Below are positions 44,779-53,941 of a stretch of DNA of 64,000 nucleotides, in pieces. The notes under the pieces were generated by a model. It made no database searches, was not told the DNA's origin, and saw nothing but the letters and a program-made list of their open reading frames with translations. Every line of letters begins with the position of its first letter. Position 1 is the stretch's first letter. The DNA comes from CAVQBJ01 sp963819075 (GTDB lineage Bacteria > Actinomycetota > Thermoleophilia > Solirubrobacterales > Solirubrobacteraceae), in the NCBI GenBank assembly GCA_963819075.1, contig CAWFUP010000001.1, forward strand, positions 992,001 to 1,056,000, in the 5' to 3' direction. The position numbers were made by a program, and so were the translations under genes.

Positions 44779-45693
44779 TCAACCGAAGGCACCGCTGACG
44801 TAGTCCCTGGTGCGCTGCTCGCGCGGCGCGTCGAAGATCGCCCCGACGGGGCCGTACTCGACGAGCTCGCCGAGGTACATGAAGGCGACGTGGTCGGCAA
44901 CCCGGTAGGCCTGCTGCAGGTTGTGCGTGACGATCACGATGGCGACGTCGTCGCGCAGGCGCACGATGAGGTCTTCGATCACCTGAGTGGATTGGGGGTC
45001 CAGGGCCGAGCAGGGCTCGTCGAGCAGCAGGACCTCGGGGTTGGCGGCCAGCGCACGGGCGATGCACAGGCGCTGCTGCTGCCCGCCCGACAGGCGCAGG
45101 GCGGCGTGGTCGAGGCTGTCCTTGACCTCCTCGAGCAGCCCGGCTCGGTCGAGCGCGTCGAGCACCGGCTCGCGGAGCGCGCGCTTGCGCGGCCGCTTGG
45201 AACCCTGCTCGCGCAGCACGTAGGCGACGTTGTCGAAGACGCTCATCGGGAACGGGTTGGGCTGCTGGAAGACCATCGTGACCCGGCGGCGCAGCAGCGT
45301 CGGCTCGATCGCCGTGACGTCGGTGCCGTCGAGCGTGATGCGCCCGCGCAGAGAGGTGCCCGTCGTGAGCTCGGTGAGGCGGTTGAGCGAGCGCAGCAGT
45401 GTCGTCTTGCCGCAGCCGGACGGCCCGATGAGCCCGAGCACCTCGCCCTGGCGGATCGGCAGCGATACCGACCGCACCGCCGGCTTCTCGCCGTAGGCGA
45501 TCGACACCTCCTCGATCTGCATGCGGTCGATCGCCACCGCGGTCGATCGGCGCGCAGCGCGGGGGCTGGACACGAGGCCCGGGCCCCGGCCGTCCTCGGT
45601 GGGCTCGCTATGGCTGGGCGGCCGACCGACGGGCGCCGGGGCGTCGTCGAGCTCGAGCCAGCGCACGGGCGGCGGTGTGGAGAACCCGTTCAT
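44779..45693 (-). CDS. pstB: Phosphate ABC transporter ATPase PstB
   Basis: 304 residues from ATG 45693, overlapping the pstA stop. Walker A LIGPSGCGKTTLLRS, Q-loop VFQQPNPFPMSVFDNVAY, signature LSGGQQQRLCIARALA, Walker B EVLLLDEPCSALDP, and switch His in VIVTHNLQQAYRVADH. The PNPFPMS Q-loop is typical of PstB. A 50-residue N-terminal extension before IEEVSIAYGEKPAV is longer than usual. Energises phosphate uptake through PstC/PstA. Confidence 0.95.
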   Translation of the reverse strand: MNGFSTPPPVRWLELDDAPAPVGRPPSHSEPTEDGRGPGLVSSPRAARRSTAVAIDRMQIEEVSIAYGEKPAVRSVSLPIRQGEVLGLIGPSGCGKTTLLRSLNRLTELTTGTSLRGRITLDGTDVTAIEPTLLRRRVTMVFQQPNPFPMSVFDNVAYVLREQGSKRPRKRALREPVLDALDRAGLLEEVKDSLDHAALRLSGGQQQRLCIARALAANPEVLLLDEPCSALDPQSTQVIEDLIVRLRDDVAIVIVTHNLQQAYRVADHVAFMYLGELVEYGPVGAIFDAPREQRTRDYVSGAFG

Positions 45694-46655
45694 GTCGTCT
45701 GACCCCGCCGGGCGACGAGCTCGACGACGCCGTTGAGCGCGAGCACGATCAGCAGCAGCACGAACGCCGCCGCGTAGGCCTTGTCCGGCTGGTTGTACTC
45801 GCCGGTCGGGGCGTTCTGGAAGACGTAGCTCGTCAGCGTGCTGCCCGTCCCGCGCAGGAGTCCGAGCACCGGAGTGTCGTTGGCGGAGTTGAGGATCAGC
45901 CCGGAGCCCGCCAGCAGCGTGAGGATGATCGCGGTGTCGCCGATGATCCGCCCGAGGCCGAGCATGGCGCCGGTGACGATCTGCGGGCGGGCCGTCGGGA
46001 GCAGGATGCGGCGGACGGTGGCGATCCGCGTCTTGCCGACGGCGAGCGATGCCTCCCGCACGCGACCGGGGATGGCCAGCAGGCCGGCGCGGGTATTGCC
46101 GACGACGAGCGGCAGCGCGACGAGTGAGAGCATCGCGCCCGCGGCGAAGAACGAGTGTCCGTAGACGATGTGGCCGGAGGTGCGGCTCAGCAGCTCGAGC
46201 AGCGGGCTCGTGAAGATGATCACGCCGAACAGGGCGAGCACGATGGTCGGCACCCCGGCGATCATGTCGATCGCGGACTCCACTGCGCGGGCCAGTGCGA
46301 CCGGGCGGCCGTACTCGCTCAGCCACACGGCAGTGGCCACGCCGACGGGCAGGGCGATGGCCATCCCGAGCAAGGAGACGACGAGCGTGCCCACGAGTGG
46401 GTCCAGGAAGCCGCCGGTCGACGAAGCGGTGACGTCGGCGCTCGGGCTGGTCACCAGTAGCGACGGGCGCAGGTAGCGGATCCCCTGCACGAACAGGAAG
46501 AGCACGATGGCCAGCGTGATCGCGCACATGGTCAGGCCGAGGATCCAGCAGATCGCCAATCCGATCCGGTCGGTCAGGCGCCAGGTGGCGCTCGACTCCA
46601 CCGCGCGGGTGCGAGTCGGCGCGGCGGGTGGCGGAAGCGTGGCCGGACTCGCCAT
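45690..46655 (-). CDS. pstA: Phosphate ABC transporter permease PstA
   Basis: 321 residues from ATG 46655, overlapping the pstC stop (TGATG). Six membrane segments, starting IGLAICWILGLTMCAITLAI; the ATPase-contacting EAA loop reads EASLAVGKTRIATVRRILLP. GLGRIIGDTAIILTLL is a PstA-type motif. Co-translated with pstB. Confidence 0.95.
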   Translation of the reverse strand: MASPATLPPPAAPTRTRAVESSATWRLTDRIGLAICWILGLTMCAITLAIVLFLFVQGIRYLRPSLLVTSPSADVTASSTGGFLDPLVGTLVVSLLGMAIALPVGVATAVWLSEYGRPVALARAVESAIDMIAGVPTIVLALFGVIIFTSPLLELLSRTSGHIVYGHSFFAAGAMLSLVALPLVVGNTRAGLLAIPGRVREASLAVGKTRIATVRRILLPTARPQIVTGAMLGLGRIIGDTAIILTLLAGSGLILNSANDTPVLGLLRGTGSTLTSYVFQNAPTGEYNQPDKAYAAAFVLLLIVLALNGVVELVARRGQTT

Positions 46656-47656
46656 CACACGATCCCGTAACGCCGGAGCGGCTGCTTGGCGGCCCAGCCG
46701 GCGAAGGACAGCAGCATGACCGAGACGAGCAGCACCGCCGCGATCGCGAACAGCGTGTGCTTGAGCGGCACCCCATCTCTGCCGTCGATGTTCTGGATGA
46801 TCGTGGCGGCCAGTGGGCGTGACGGCTCGAATACGAAGATCCGCCCGTCGAACGGGTTCGGCGCGAAGCCGACCCCGCCCGACACCATGTAGAGGGCGAT
46901 CGCTTCTCCGATCGCGCGCGCGGTGGCGAGGACCGTGCCGGCGACGATCGCCGGCCGCGCGGCGCGCACCGCGATCTTCCAGTGGGTCCGCCAGCGGTTG
47001 ACCCCGAGCGCGAGCGACCCCTCGAGCCAGCCGGAGGGGACCGACCGCAGGCCGTCGGCGAAGATCGCCGTCATGAGCGGCGCGATCATGACGGTGAGCA
47101 CGAGCACGGCGGCCAGCAGGCTGTTGCCGCTCAGCGAGATCACATAGGCAACCGACGCCTTCTCGGACTGCGAGATGAGGTGGTTATCGATGTAGGGGAC
47201 GACGACGAGCACGCCGATGAGGCCGTAGATGACCGACGGGACGCTCGCGAGCAGCCGCAGCACCGGCTGCAGGACGCGCTTCATGGCCGCCGGGGCGAAC
47301 TCGACGACGAACACGGCGACGAACAGCGAGCCGACCAGGCTGACGAGCACCGCCGCGCCGACGATCAGGAGCGTGCTCCAGATGAGCGGCCAGGCGTGGA
47401 ACGTCCACACGTACGCCGCACCGGACTCGCCGGAGTTGTAGATGTTGCGGATCTCGGTGTCGACGTTGCCGCCGCTGCCGAACCACGAGAGGCCGTTGTG
47501 CGCGAACGACGGCCACCCCTGCACGACGACGAACACGAAGATCGCGCCGAGCAGCGCCAGCACGCAACACACGAGCGCGCCGAGCATGAGCTCGGCGCGC
47601 TTGTCGGACCACCGCGGTGGCTTGTCCTCGTCGAGAAGGAACGTCTCCTCGGGCAT
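46655..47656 (-). CDS. pstC: Phosphate ABC transporter permease PstC
   Basis: 333 residues. Six membrane segments, with the PstC features SVPSVIYGLIGVLVVVPYI, the EAA loop GSLALGVNRWRTHWKIAVR and ATARAIGEAIALYMVSG. A periplasmic loop after the first segment (WFGSGGNVDTEIRNIYNSG) is larger than average. 11 bp after pstS. Confidence 0.95.
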   Translation of the reverse strand: MPEETFLLDEDKPPRWSDKRAELMLGALVCCVLALLGAIFVFVVVQGWPSFAHNGLSWFGSGGNVDTEIRNIYNSGESGAAYVWTFHAWPLIWSTLLIVGAAVLVSLVGSLFVAVFVVEFAPAAMKRVLQPVLRLLASVPSVIYGLIGVLVVVPYIDNHLISQSEKASVAYVISLSGNSLLAAVLVLTVMIAPLMTAIFADGLRSVPSGWLEGSLALGVNRWRTHWKIAVRAARPAIVAGTVLATARAIGEAIALYMVSGGVGFAPNPFDGRIFVFEPSRPLAATIIQNIDGRDGVPLKHTLFAIAAVLLVSVMLLSFAGWAAKQPLRRYGIV

Positions 47657-47667
47657 GCGTGCCTCGG

Positions 47668-48522
47668 TTACTTCTTCTTGCGCTTCGGCTTCGGCTTGGG
47701 CTTGGACTTGGCGACGGCGTTGCTCACCGGAACGCCGCCCACCTTGGCGATGATCTGGCCGGCCTGGGCGCTCGCCTGCACCCAGTTGGCGAAGGCCAGC
47801 GCGTCGGGATTCGGGCTCGTCGCCGGCACCACCAGCCAGATGAAGCGCGACAGCGGGTACGTCTGCGCCTTGATGTTCGCGTCGTTGCAGGCGAGGCCGT
47901 TGACGCTCACCGACTTCACCTTCGAGCTCTGATAGGCGAGCCCGGCGTAGCCGATGCCGTTCGGGTCACCCGAGACGGCGTTCGTGACGAGGCTGTCGGA
48001 GGGCTCGGGGGTGACGTTCGAGCCCTGGATGCCGCCGTTGAGGATCGCGCTGGTGAAGAACGTGAACGTGCCGGCCGTCGAGTTGCGCCCGTAGGCGGCG
48101 ACGGTCGTCGACAGTCCGGAGCCCGGAACCTGGCCCCAATTGGCGATGTTGCCCTCGAAGATGTTCGCCAGCGTCGCCGAGGTGACGTTCGTGAGGTGGT
48201 TGCCCGGGTTGACGTCGATGCACAGGCCATCGGCGAACAACTTGATAAAGGTCGTTCCGGCGTCCACCGAGGTTGGGGCCACCGACTGCCCGGCGAACAC
48301 GCTGCGTCCGGCCTGCACGTCCTTGACGCCGGAGTTGCCGCCGTCGCCGGTGTACAGGAACGAGATCGTGGGGTGCAGCTTCCGGTAGGCCGAGAACAGC
48401 GCCTCGAGATAGGGCTGAGCGGCCGTCGATCCGGATCCGATCAACGTCTCCGCGCTCGCGGATGCGGGGACCGCGAGCGCGACCGCGAGCGCTGCGGCCA
48501 GCGTCGTCCTCTTGAGCTTCAT
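47668..48522 (-). CDS. pstS: Phosphate-binding protein PstS
   Basis: 284 residues from ATG 48522. The signal peptide (KRTTLAAALAVALAVPASASA) lacks a lipobox Cys, unusual for a PstS in a monoderm; a Lys/Pro-rich tail ends the protein. Phosphate-site motifs: IGSGSTAAQPYLEAL, GGNSGVKDVQAGRSV and YGRNSTAGTFTFF. It starts the Pst run. The 74-bp gap to the next gene holds an A/T-rich stretch (ATTATG-like on the minus strand) for the promoter; no certain PHO box was recognised. Confidence 0.92.
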   Translation of the reverse strand: MKLKRTTLAAALAVALAVPASASAETLIGSGSTAAQPYLEALFSAYRKLHPTISFLYTGDGGNSGVKDVQAGRSVFAGQSVAPTSVDAGTTFIKLFADGLCIDVNPGNHLTNVTSATLANIFEGNIANWGQVPGSGLSTTVAAYGRNSTAGTFTFFTSAILNGGIQGSNVTPEPSDSLVTNAVSGDPNGIGYAGLAYQSSKVKSVSVNGLACNDANIKAQTYPLSRFIWLVVPATSPNPDALAFANWVQASAQAGQIIAKVGGVPVSNAVAKSKPKPKPKRKKK

Positions 48523-48596
48523 GTCAGATCAGTTCCTTTCGTGCGCCCGCAATGGGCATAATCTCGATCGTGAATATCGGGTACTCGGTCATTGCG

Positions 48597-49439
48597 CTAC
48601 TGCGGACCGGCCGGCGCGTCACCCGCCACCCCCGTGCGCGCCTCCAGCGCGATCGTCGTGTGGGCGAGGTCGCTGACGACGCCGTGGGCCTCGGCGGTCG
48701 CGTCGACCGTCAGCGTCAGATGGGCGAGCCCCGACAGCAGCTTCGCCGCACGCTGGCTGACCGGAACCGCGTCGTAGGCCAGCGCGTACGCATCGACGTC
48801 GACGCGGTTGCTGCCGAGCCACACCTGCGTAACGCCCGACGGCACGTGCGTGATGACGTGGCTGGCCACAGCGACCGACGCCGGGATCGACACCTGCACG
48901 GTGATCGTCCCCGGCGAGTCGAGGCGCAGCAGCAGCGGAACGCCGCCACCGAGCACACCGGGGAGGGCCGCGCCGCCGATCGCCGAGCCGATCTCGGGCG
49001 GATCGGGCTGGGTATCGAAGACCCCGTCGCCACCGAGCATGGTGCCGCCCTTGTTCGAGGCGACGAGCTGGTAGTGGTACTGCTCGCCCGGCGCAACGGG
49101 GATCGTCGCCGTTTCCTGCTGCTGTGCCGTGCTGGCGCTGACCGGCGTCGCCGGCGTGGCGGTGCCGTAGGTCGTCGTCGGCCCGTACTCGAAGAAGAAG
49201 GACGTGCCCGAGGCCGACGTCTGCAGCGTCCCGTTCAGTGTCGCGTACCCATCGAGGAGGTCGCTGACCTGGTTGGTCCAGGCGGCCGGCTTCGGCGTCG
49301 TGGCGGCGAGCGCGGACGCGACGGGCAGGGCGAGCGCGGTCAGCGCGGCGCGGGCGCCGATGCGGGCCGCGGCGCGGGCGGCTGCTCGGATCGACACGGC
49401 CTCGGCCTGCGGGCCCGGAGTAATGGTGTGGCGCTGCAT
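48597..49439 (-). CDS. Secreted protein with fibronectin-type-III-like domain
   Basis: 280 residues from ATG 49439 with AAGGAG. The signal peptide (AALTALALPVASALA) is followed by an Fn3-like domain: ATLNGTLQTSASGTSFFFEY, GPTTTYGTATPA, PGEQYHYQLVASN. A second beta-rich domain (about 150-275) contains GTITVQVSIPASVAV and AHLTLTVDATAEAHG. Probably an extracellular wall or surface protein. Convergent promoter region is shared with the large wall protein on the other strand. Confidence 0.72.
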   Translation of the reverse strand: MQRHTITPGPQAEAVSIRAAARAAARIGARAALTALALPVASALAATTPKPAAWTNQVSDLLDGYATLNGTLQTSASGTSFFFEYGPTTTYGTATPATPVSASTAQQQETATIPVAPGEQYHYQLVASNKGGTMLGGDGVFDTQPDPPEIGSAIGGAALPGVLGGGVPLLLRLDSPGTITVQVSIPASVAVASHVITHVPSGVTQVWLGSNRVDVDAYALAYDAVPVSQRAAKLLSGLAHLTLTVDATAEAHGVVSDLAHTTIALEARTGVAGDAPAGPQ

Positions 49440-49497
49440 CGTGCTCCTTGGTCGAGTAGGGCGAGAGGGGCGATAGTACACAAATCTGATCGACAAA

Positions 49498-49541
49498 CAC
49501 GTGTTGACGACCGCGGCCCCGCCCTGCACGTGACGCACGTG
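49498..49541. promoter_or_regulatory. Three CACGTG palindromes between divergent wall-protein genes
   Basis: CACGTG at 49498-49503, 49527-49532 and 49536-49541, plus CACGTT directly after. The first copy is within AACACGTGTT. Clustering of the same palindrome in a divergent promoter suggests a cooperative operator for both genes; the regulator is unknown. Confidence 0.4.
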
Positions 49542-49610
49542 CACGTTTCACTGCAGCGAGCAGGACAACGGCGAGCCACCGCCGATTCATGCCGTGTGCT
49601 GAGAGGAGCC

Positions 49611-52091
49611 GTGCGATCCCGTGCGCCCGTTTGCGCGATGCTTGGCGGTGCGGCGCTGGCGATCGCCGGTGCGCCGCCGGCCGGCGCGCGCCCGCCCGGG
49701 GCTCCCGCGAGCCAGGGGGCCTCCGCTCACGCGGCGCAGGCGCCGGCCTCGACGACCGGCGCCGCGAGCGAGGTCACGACCACCACCACATCGCCCGTGG
49801 CGCTCGCGTCGACGTCAGCCACGAGCGTCTCGTCGGCGACGCCGAGCACGACCACGACGTTCTCGAGCCCGACGCTGACCGCGCCGTCGATGAGCACGAC
49901 GTCGACCTCCGCCTCCGCGAGCGCGCCGGCGCCGGTCGCGGGTCCCGTTGCGCCGGCCGGGCCAGGCGCTGCCAACGCGGCTGCGGCGAGCGGCGCGACC
50001 GGCCCCGCGGCCGGGGCCTCGGCGGCGACCACGGCCGACGACGGGACGCTGTTCTCGTCGGGCGCAACGCAGGCCGGGGGCGCGTCCGCACCTTCCTCGG
50101 CGGCGGTCAGCGGTGGGACGGAGGCCCCGACCGCCGGCGGCACGATCGCCGCGGCCGCGAGCGGCGTTGCCGCCGCGATCTCCACGGCGGCGCTGCCGCC
50201 GCTGCCGTTCACCGGCGTGCTCGCGCTCAACGATCCGTTCGCGTCGGTGGCCGACTCCGTGCTCGGCTACTTCCGCATTCCGCTCTTCCTGCTCCCGATC
50301 TACCAGGCGGCCGGCGATCAGTACGGCGTGCCCTGGCCGGTGCTGGCGGCCATCAACGAGATCGAGACCGACTACGGCCACGACCTCAATGTGTCCGCGG
50401 CGGGGGCGCTTGGCTGGATGCAGTTCCTGCCCACGACGTGGATCGAGTACGGCGTCGACGCGACGGCGAGCGGAGTCGCCGACCCGTATAACCCGGCCGA
50501 CGCGATCTTCGCCGCCGCTCGCGTCCTGCGCGACGCCGGCTCGCGCGCGAACCTGGCCGGCGCGATCTTCGCCTACAACCACTCGACGGCCTATGTCGCC
50601 TCGGTCCTGCTGCGGGCCAGGCTCATCGACGATTATCCGCCGTCGCTGATCGATTCCCTCACCGAGCTGAGCATCGGGCAGACGCCGGTGCACAACGCCG
50701 ACGTGCGCTCCGTCGACTACGGATCCGGGTCGAGCTCGATCACGGTGGCGGCCCCGAGGCCAGTGGCCGGCAAGGCATCGCCGCAGCTGCATCGCAGCGT
50801 ACGCATCCAGTTGCCGGCGCCGCTCACGCTCATCACGACGCCGGGAGCGCGCGTGCTCGCCGTCCGCGATGCGCGAGTCGTGCACGAGGGGACGTCGCCC
50901 ACGCTGGGCGGCGAATACCTTACGTTGCGCGACGCCGACGGCAACTACTTCACCTACGGTCACCTGTCCCGGCGGGCGGTGTACGGCCCTGAGCACCCGC
51001 CGCGCTGGCATCCACTCGGCGTCGGCGCGGCGGTGAGTGCCGGGGCGGTGATCGGCGAGGTCGGCGGAACCGATTCGATCGGGATGCTCCGCTTCGCCGT
51101 GCGTCCGGCCGGGGACGGCGAGCCGGTCGATCCGCTGCCCTACCTCGACAGCTGGGCGCTGCGCACCGAGACGCTCGAGCCCGCCGGTCCGGCCGTCGGC
51201 CGGACCGTGAGCGCTCCGGCCGGAGCCGGCGCGCCGCCGTCGACCACCGCGGTCGGTCAGCCCTCCGCGCCGGCGCTCGCTCCGAGCACTGGCGTGCTCG
51301 CCGGCGGTGCGACCGGGGCCGCCGGAGTCCCGGCGTCGACCGGCGCGGGCAGCGACGCCGGGCCGACCGGCTCGCCGGCCAGCCCGCCGGCCGGCGGGCT
51401 CGCCACGGCGACGACGACGCGCGCCCGGCTGGCCCTCATCGCCAGCGCCCGCGCAGCGACCGACCTGTTCACCTGGGGCAGCACCGGCATCTTCTTCGCG
51501 ACGACCGGCTCGCTCGAGCACGCCGTGCTCAGCGATCGGCACGTGACGCTGCCGGCCTGCGAGCGGCGCTCCGTGGCGGCTCATCGCATCGATCGGCGCG
51601 TGCTCGCCGTTCTCGAGTACCTCTCGCAGTCGGGCTTCTCGCTCACGGTGAATCCGTCGAGCTGCGGCGTGCTGCCGGTCGGCAACGTCGCGCACCCGCC
51701 GCGCATCGCCTCGATGGACGTGTCGGCGGTCAACGGCGCGGCGATCCCCGCGCGGCCGAGCGCGGTGTCGCTGACCGGGCTCGTGCTCGCCCGTCTGCGG
51801 GCGCTGTACGGCGAGTTCGTTCCGGAGAGCATCCTCGACGTTGCCTCGGCCGCCCACGTCGTCGCGGGCGGCCAGGGTGCGCCGCACGAGCTGCGTGTGT
51901 CGTTCGCCGTCGCGGGCTCTGTCCTGGCCAAGCCGCCGGCGCCGGCGCAGGCCGCCGCCGCGCGCGTTCCGGCGCTCGACGAGCCGCTGACGACGCTCGA
52001 GTGGTCGCAGGTCACCGCCCGCCTGTCGGCGATCCGCAGTCCGCGGCTCGTCGTCTTCCCGAGCCCGAACGCAACCGCCGCCCGCCGCTGA
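49611..52091 (+). CDS. Large secreted lytic transglycosylase with degenerate M23 domain
   Basis: 826 residues from GTG 49611 (GAGGAG 2 nt before; ATG 49638 is the alternative). A signal-like N-terminus is followed by 170 residues rich in Ser/Thr/Ala/Pro. The transglycosylase domain (about 215-345) has VPWPVLAAINEIETDYGHD with the catalytic Glu, then GALGWMQFLPTTWIEYGVD, and FAYNHSTAYVASVLLRA. An M23-like fold follows (about 400-500: ARVLAVRDARVVHEG, YFTYGHLS), but the HxHFE-type zinc motif reads MLRFAVR, so it cannot be an active M23 peptidase. A 200-residue C-terminal domain of unknown type (EHAVLSDRHVTLPACERRS; VNPSSCGVLPVG) ends it. Cell-wall remodelling is the likely role. Confidence 0.8.
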   Translation: MRSRAPVCAMLGGAALAIAGAPPAGARPPGAPASQGASAHAAQAPASTTGAASEVTTTTTSPVALASTSATSVSSATPSTTTTFSSPTLTAPSMSTTSTSASASAPAPVAGPVAPAGPGAANAAAASGATGPAAGASAATTADDGTLFSSGATQAGGASAPSSAAVSGGTEAPTAGGTIAAAASGVAAAISTAALPPLPFTGVLALNDPFASVADSVLGYFRIPLFLLPIYQAAGDQYGVPWPVLAAINEIETDYGHDLNVSAAGALGWMQFLPTTWIEYGVDATASGVADPYNPADAIFAAARVLRDAGSRANLAGAIFAYNHSTAYVASVLLRARLIDDYPPSLIDSLTELSIGQTPVHNADVRSVDYGSGSSSITVAAPRPVAGKASPQLHRSVRIQLPAPLTLITTPGARVLAVRDARVVHEGTSPTLGGEYLTLRDADGNYFTYGHLSRRAVYGPEHPPRWHPLGVGAAVSAGAVIGEVGGTDSIGMLRFAVRPAGDGEPVDPLPYLDSWALRTETLEPAGPAVGRTVSAPAGAGAPPSTTAVGQPSAPALAPSTGVLAGGATGAAGVPASTGAGSDAGPTGSPASPPAGGLATATTTRARLALIASARAATDLFTWGSTGIFFATTGSLEHAVLSDRHVTLPACERRSVAAHRIDRRVLAVLEYLSQSGFSLTVNPSSCGVLPVGNVAHPPRIASMDVSAVNGAAIPARPSAVSLTGLVLARLRALYGEFVPESILDVASAAHVVAGGQGAPHELRVSFAVAGSVLAKPPAPAQAAAARVPALDEPLTTLEWSQVTARLSAIRSPRLVVFPSPNATAARR

Positions 52092-52171
52092 CGCTCAGGC
52101 CGGGATCGGCTCGCGCTCGGCCGGCGGCGCGGCAGAGCGGTCGACGGGCTCGGTCTGGCGGCGGAACGGCC

Positions 52172-53941
52172 TCAGTCGGCGGGCAGCGCGATGCGCTCGG
52201 GGCGCGCCGGGAGCGTGCGCTGCCGCGCCGGCGCCGGCTCGCGGCGGTTGCGCAGCAACCGCGCGGCGAGCAGCGTGAGCAGCCCGACGACCGTCGCGTA
52301 GAGCACGAGCGTGCCGATCGGGTCCGTCGTCGGGAAGGGCTTGTGCAGCGCGGTGCGATCGCCCGCCGCCTGGATGTCGAGCAGCCCCTGGTGGTCGATG
52401 CCGAGCAGCGTCGGTATGAACGCGGCGAACAGCGCCCAGGCCACGAGCGCCGCCACTCCGGCGAGCATCGAACGCGGCGTCAGGCGCAGGCGGTCGGTCG
52501 CATACGCGGCGCAGCCGATGGCCCCGAAGGCGAGCACGAGGAACGGGTAGATCCCGTGCCAGCCCCGTCCGGCGCCATAGGCGCTCGCGAGCGACGGCTG
52601 GAAGTTGCCGGCCTTCAGCAGACGCACCCAGACGACGGTCTCGTTCTCATAGCCCACGAGCGGATGCGTCAGCGTGGCGAGCACGATGATGAACACCGAC
52701 GCCGCTCCGAGGGCGACCGTCGGGCCGGGGAAGCGCTTCAGCGCGATCCCGATCGGCATGGCCAGGAACGGCAGCATGGTCATGAGGAAGCGCGGACCCA
52801 TGAAGCCGCCGCCGAAGGGCAGGTAGTAGCCGGAGTTGTAGCCGACGTAGCAGAGGCAGATGCCGCCGATCGTCAGGGCCTCGGCGCGCTTGCCGCGGCG
52901 ATACAGCAGGACCGTTCCGGCGGCCCCGAGGAGGAGCACCGGCGACAGCGTGAGCAGCCCGCGCGAGTCGAGCAGCAGGGTGGCGAGCACCTTCAGGCTC
53001 GGGACGCCGATGCCGAAGAAGCCCTTCTGCTGGCGCGGTACGTCGGAGTAGGCGAGGTGCGTCCAGGAGTGGAACGCGTAGTGGTTGTAGAGCAGCAGCG
53101 GAATGATCCCGACGATCCCGCCGGCGATGTAGGCGCCCGCGCGGCGAGCGACAAGCAGCGGCGTCAGCGCATCGCGGCGCGACAGCAGGTACAGGCCGAG
53201 CACGACCCCCACGAAGAAGAGCGGGTACTCCGATGCGACCGCATAGCCCACCAGCAGTCCGGCCAGGCCGAGCAGCGTCGCGCTCGGCGGGCCGTCACGT
53301 TCGCGGATCATGAGCGCGAAGGCCGCGAAGCCGAGCATCGCGGTGAACACGTGGGAGAACAGGAGCGTCGAGAGCGGCAGCGTGAGCGTCCCGAGGCCGA
53401 GGAGCACCGCCGCGGCCGCTCCGTGGCGCGGCTCGTAGCGCTCGGCGACGCGCCACACGAGCAGCAGCAGGATGAACCCGGGGAGGACATTCCCCCACAG
53501 GCCGACGAGGTAGATCATCTCGTCGTCGCGTGGCTGCGCCTGCGACTGGCGGGCCCACGCCTCGGCGTTCGCGGCGTTGAGCGTGTCGTACCAGGGCAGC
53601 GTGAAGAGCGCGAGGCCCGGAGCGCGGGCCGAGTACCAGTGGCCCTTGTAGAGGACCTTGTCCCCGGTGTTGCTCTGGTAGGCGTCGATCGTCGTCCCGC
53701 CGTTGTTGAGCGAGCGCAGCAGGTCGTAGTGCGAGGTCTGGTTCCAGCTAAAGCTCTGGATGACCGTCGCAAGAGCGAGCCCGACGAGGACGATCGCCGC
53801 CAGCGCCAGGCGCTGCGGCCGGCGGCGACCGGAGCGCACCGGCGCAGGCCCGGCCGGGCCGGTGCCCGCCGGCGAACCGCCGCCGCCCGCGGGGACGGGC
53901 GCGACCGGATGGCGTCGAGTCAGCAGCGGTCGCGCGCTCAC
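52172..53941 (-). CDS. GT-C-type polytopic membrane protein
   Basis: 589 residues from GTG 53941, overlapping the stop of the preceding gene (GTGA). A Pro/Gly-rich cytosolic start, then about 13 membrane segments, the first being LALAAIVLVGLALATVIQS. The first outer loop contains DAYQSNTGDKVLYKG and HWYSARAPGLALFTLPWY, where GT-C enzymes keep catalytic Asp and substrate residues. Probably transfers sugars from lipid carriers to envelope polymers or proteins; acceptor unknown. Translationally coupled to the next GT-C gene. Confidence 0.75.
   Translation of the reverse strand: MSARPLLTRRHPVAPVPAGGGGSPAGTGPAGPAPVRSGRRRPQRLALAAIVLVGLALATVIQSFSWNQTSHYDLLRSLNNGGTTIDAYQSNTGDKVLYKGHWYSARAPGLALFTLPWYDTLNAANAEAWARQSQAQPRDDEMIYLVGLWGNVLPGFILLLLVWRVAERYEPRHGAAAAVLLGLGTLTLPLSTLLFSHVFTAMLGFAAFALMIRERDGPPSATLLGLAGLLVGYAVASEYPLFFVGVVLGLYLLSRRDALTPLLVARRAGAYIAGGIVGIIPLLLYNHYAFHSWTHLAYSDVPRQQKGFFGIGVPSLKVLATLLLDSRGLLTLSPVLLLGAAGTVLLYRRGKRAEALTIGGICLCYVGYNSGYYLPFGGGFMGPRFLMTMLPFLAMPIGIALKRFPGPTVALGAASVFIIVLATLTHPLVGYENETVVWVRLLKAGNFQPSLASAYGAGRGWHGIYPFLVLAFGAIGCAAYATDRLRLTPRSMLAGVAALVAWALFAAFIPTLLGIDHQGLLDIQAAGDRTALHKPFPTTDPIGTLVLYATVVGLLTLLAARLLRNRREPAPARQRTLPARPERIALPAD

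Noticed and set aside
48523..48596. PHO box upstream of pstS
   Set aside because: A/T-rich elements are present but no convincing direct repeats of the GTTCACC type; not reported as a site.
48552..49610. N-terminal extension of the large wall protein
   Set aside because: It lies antisense to the Fn3-like secreted gene; the signal-like start and ribosome site are at 49611.
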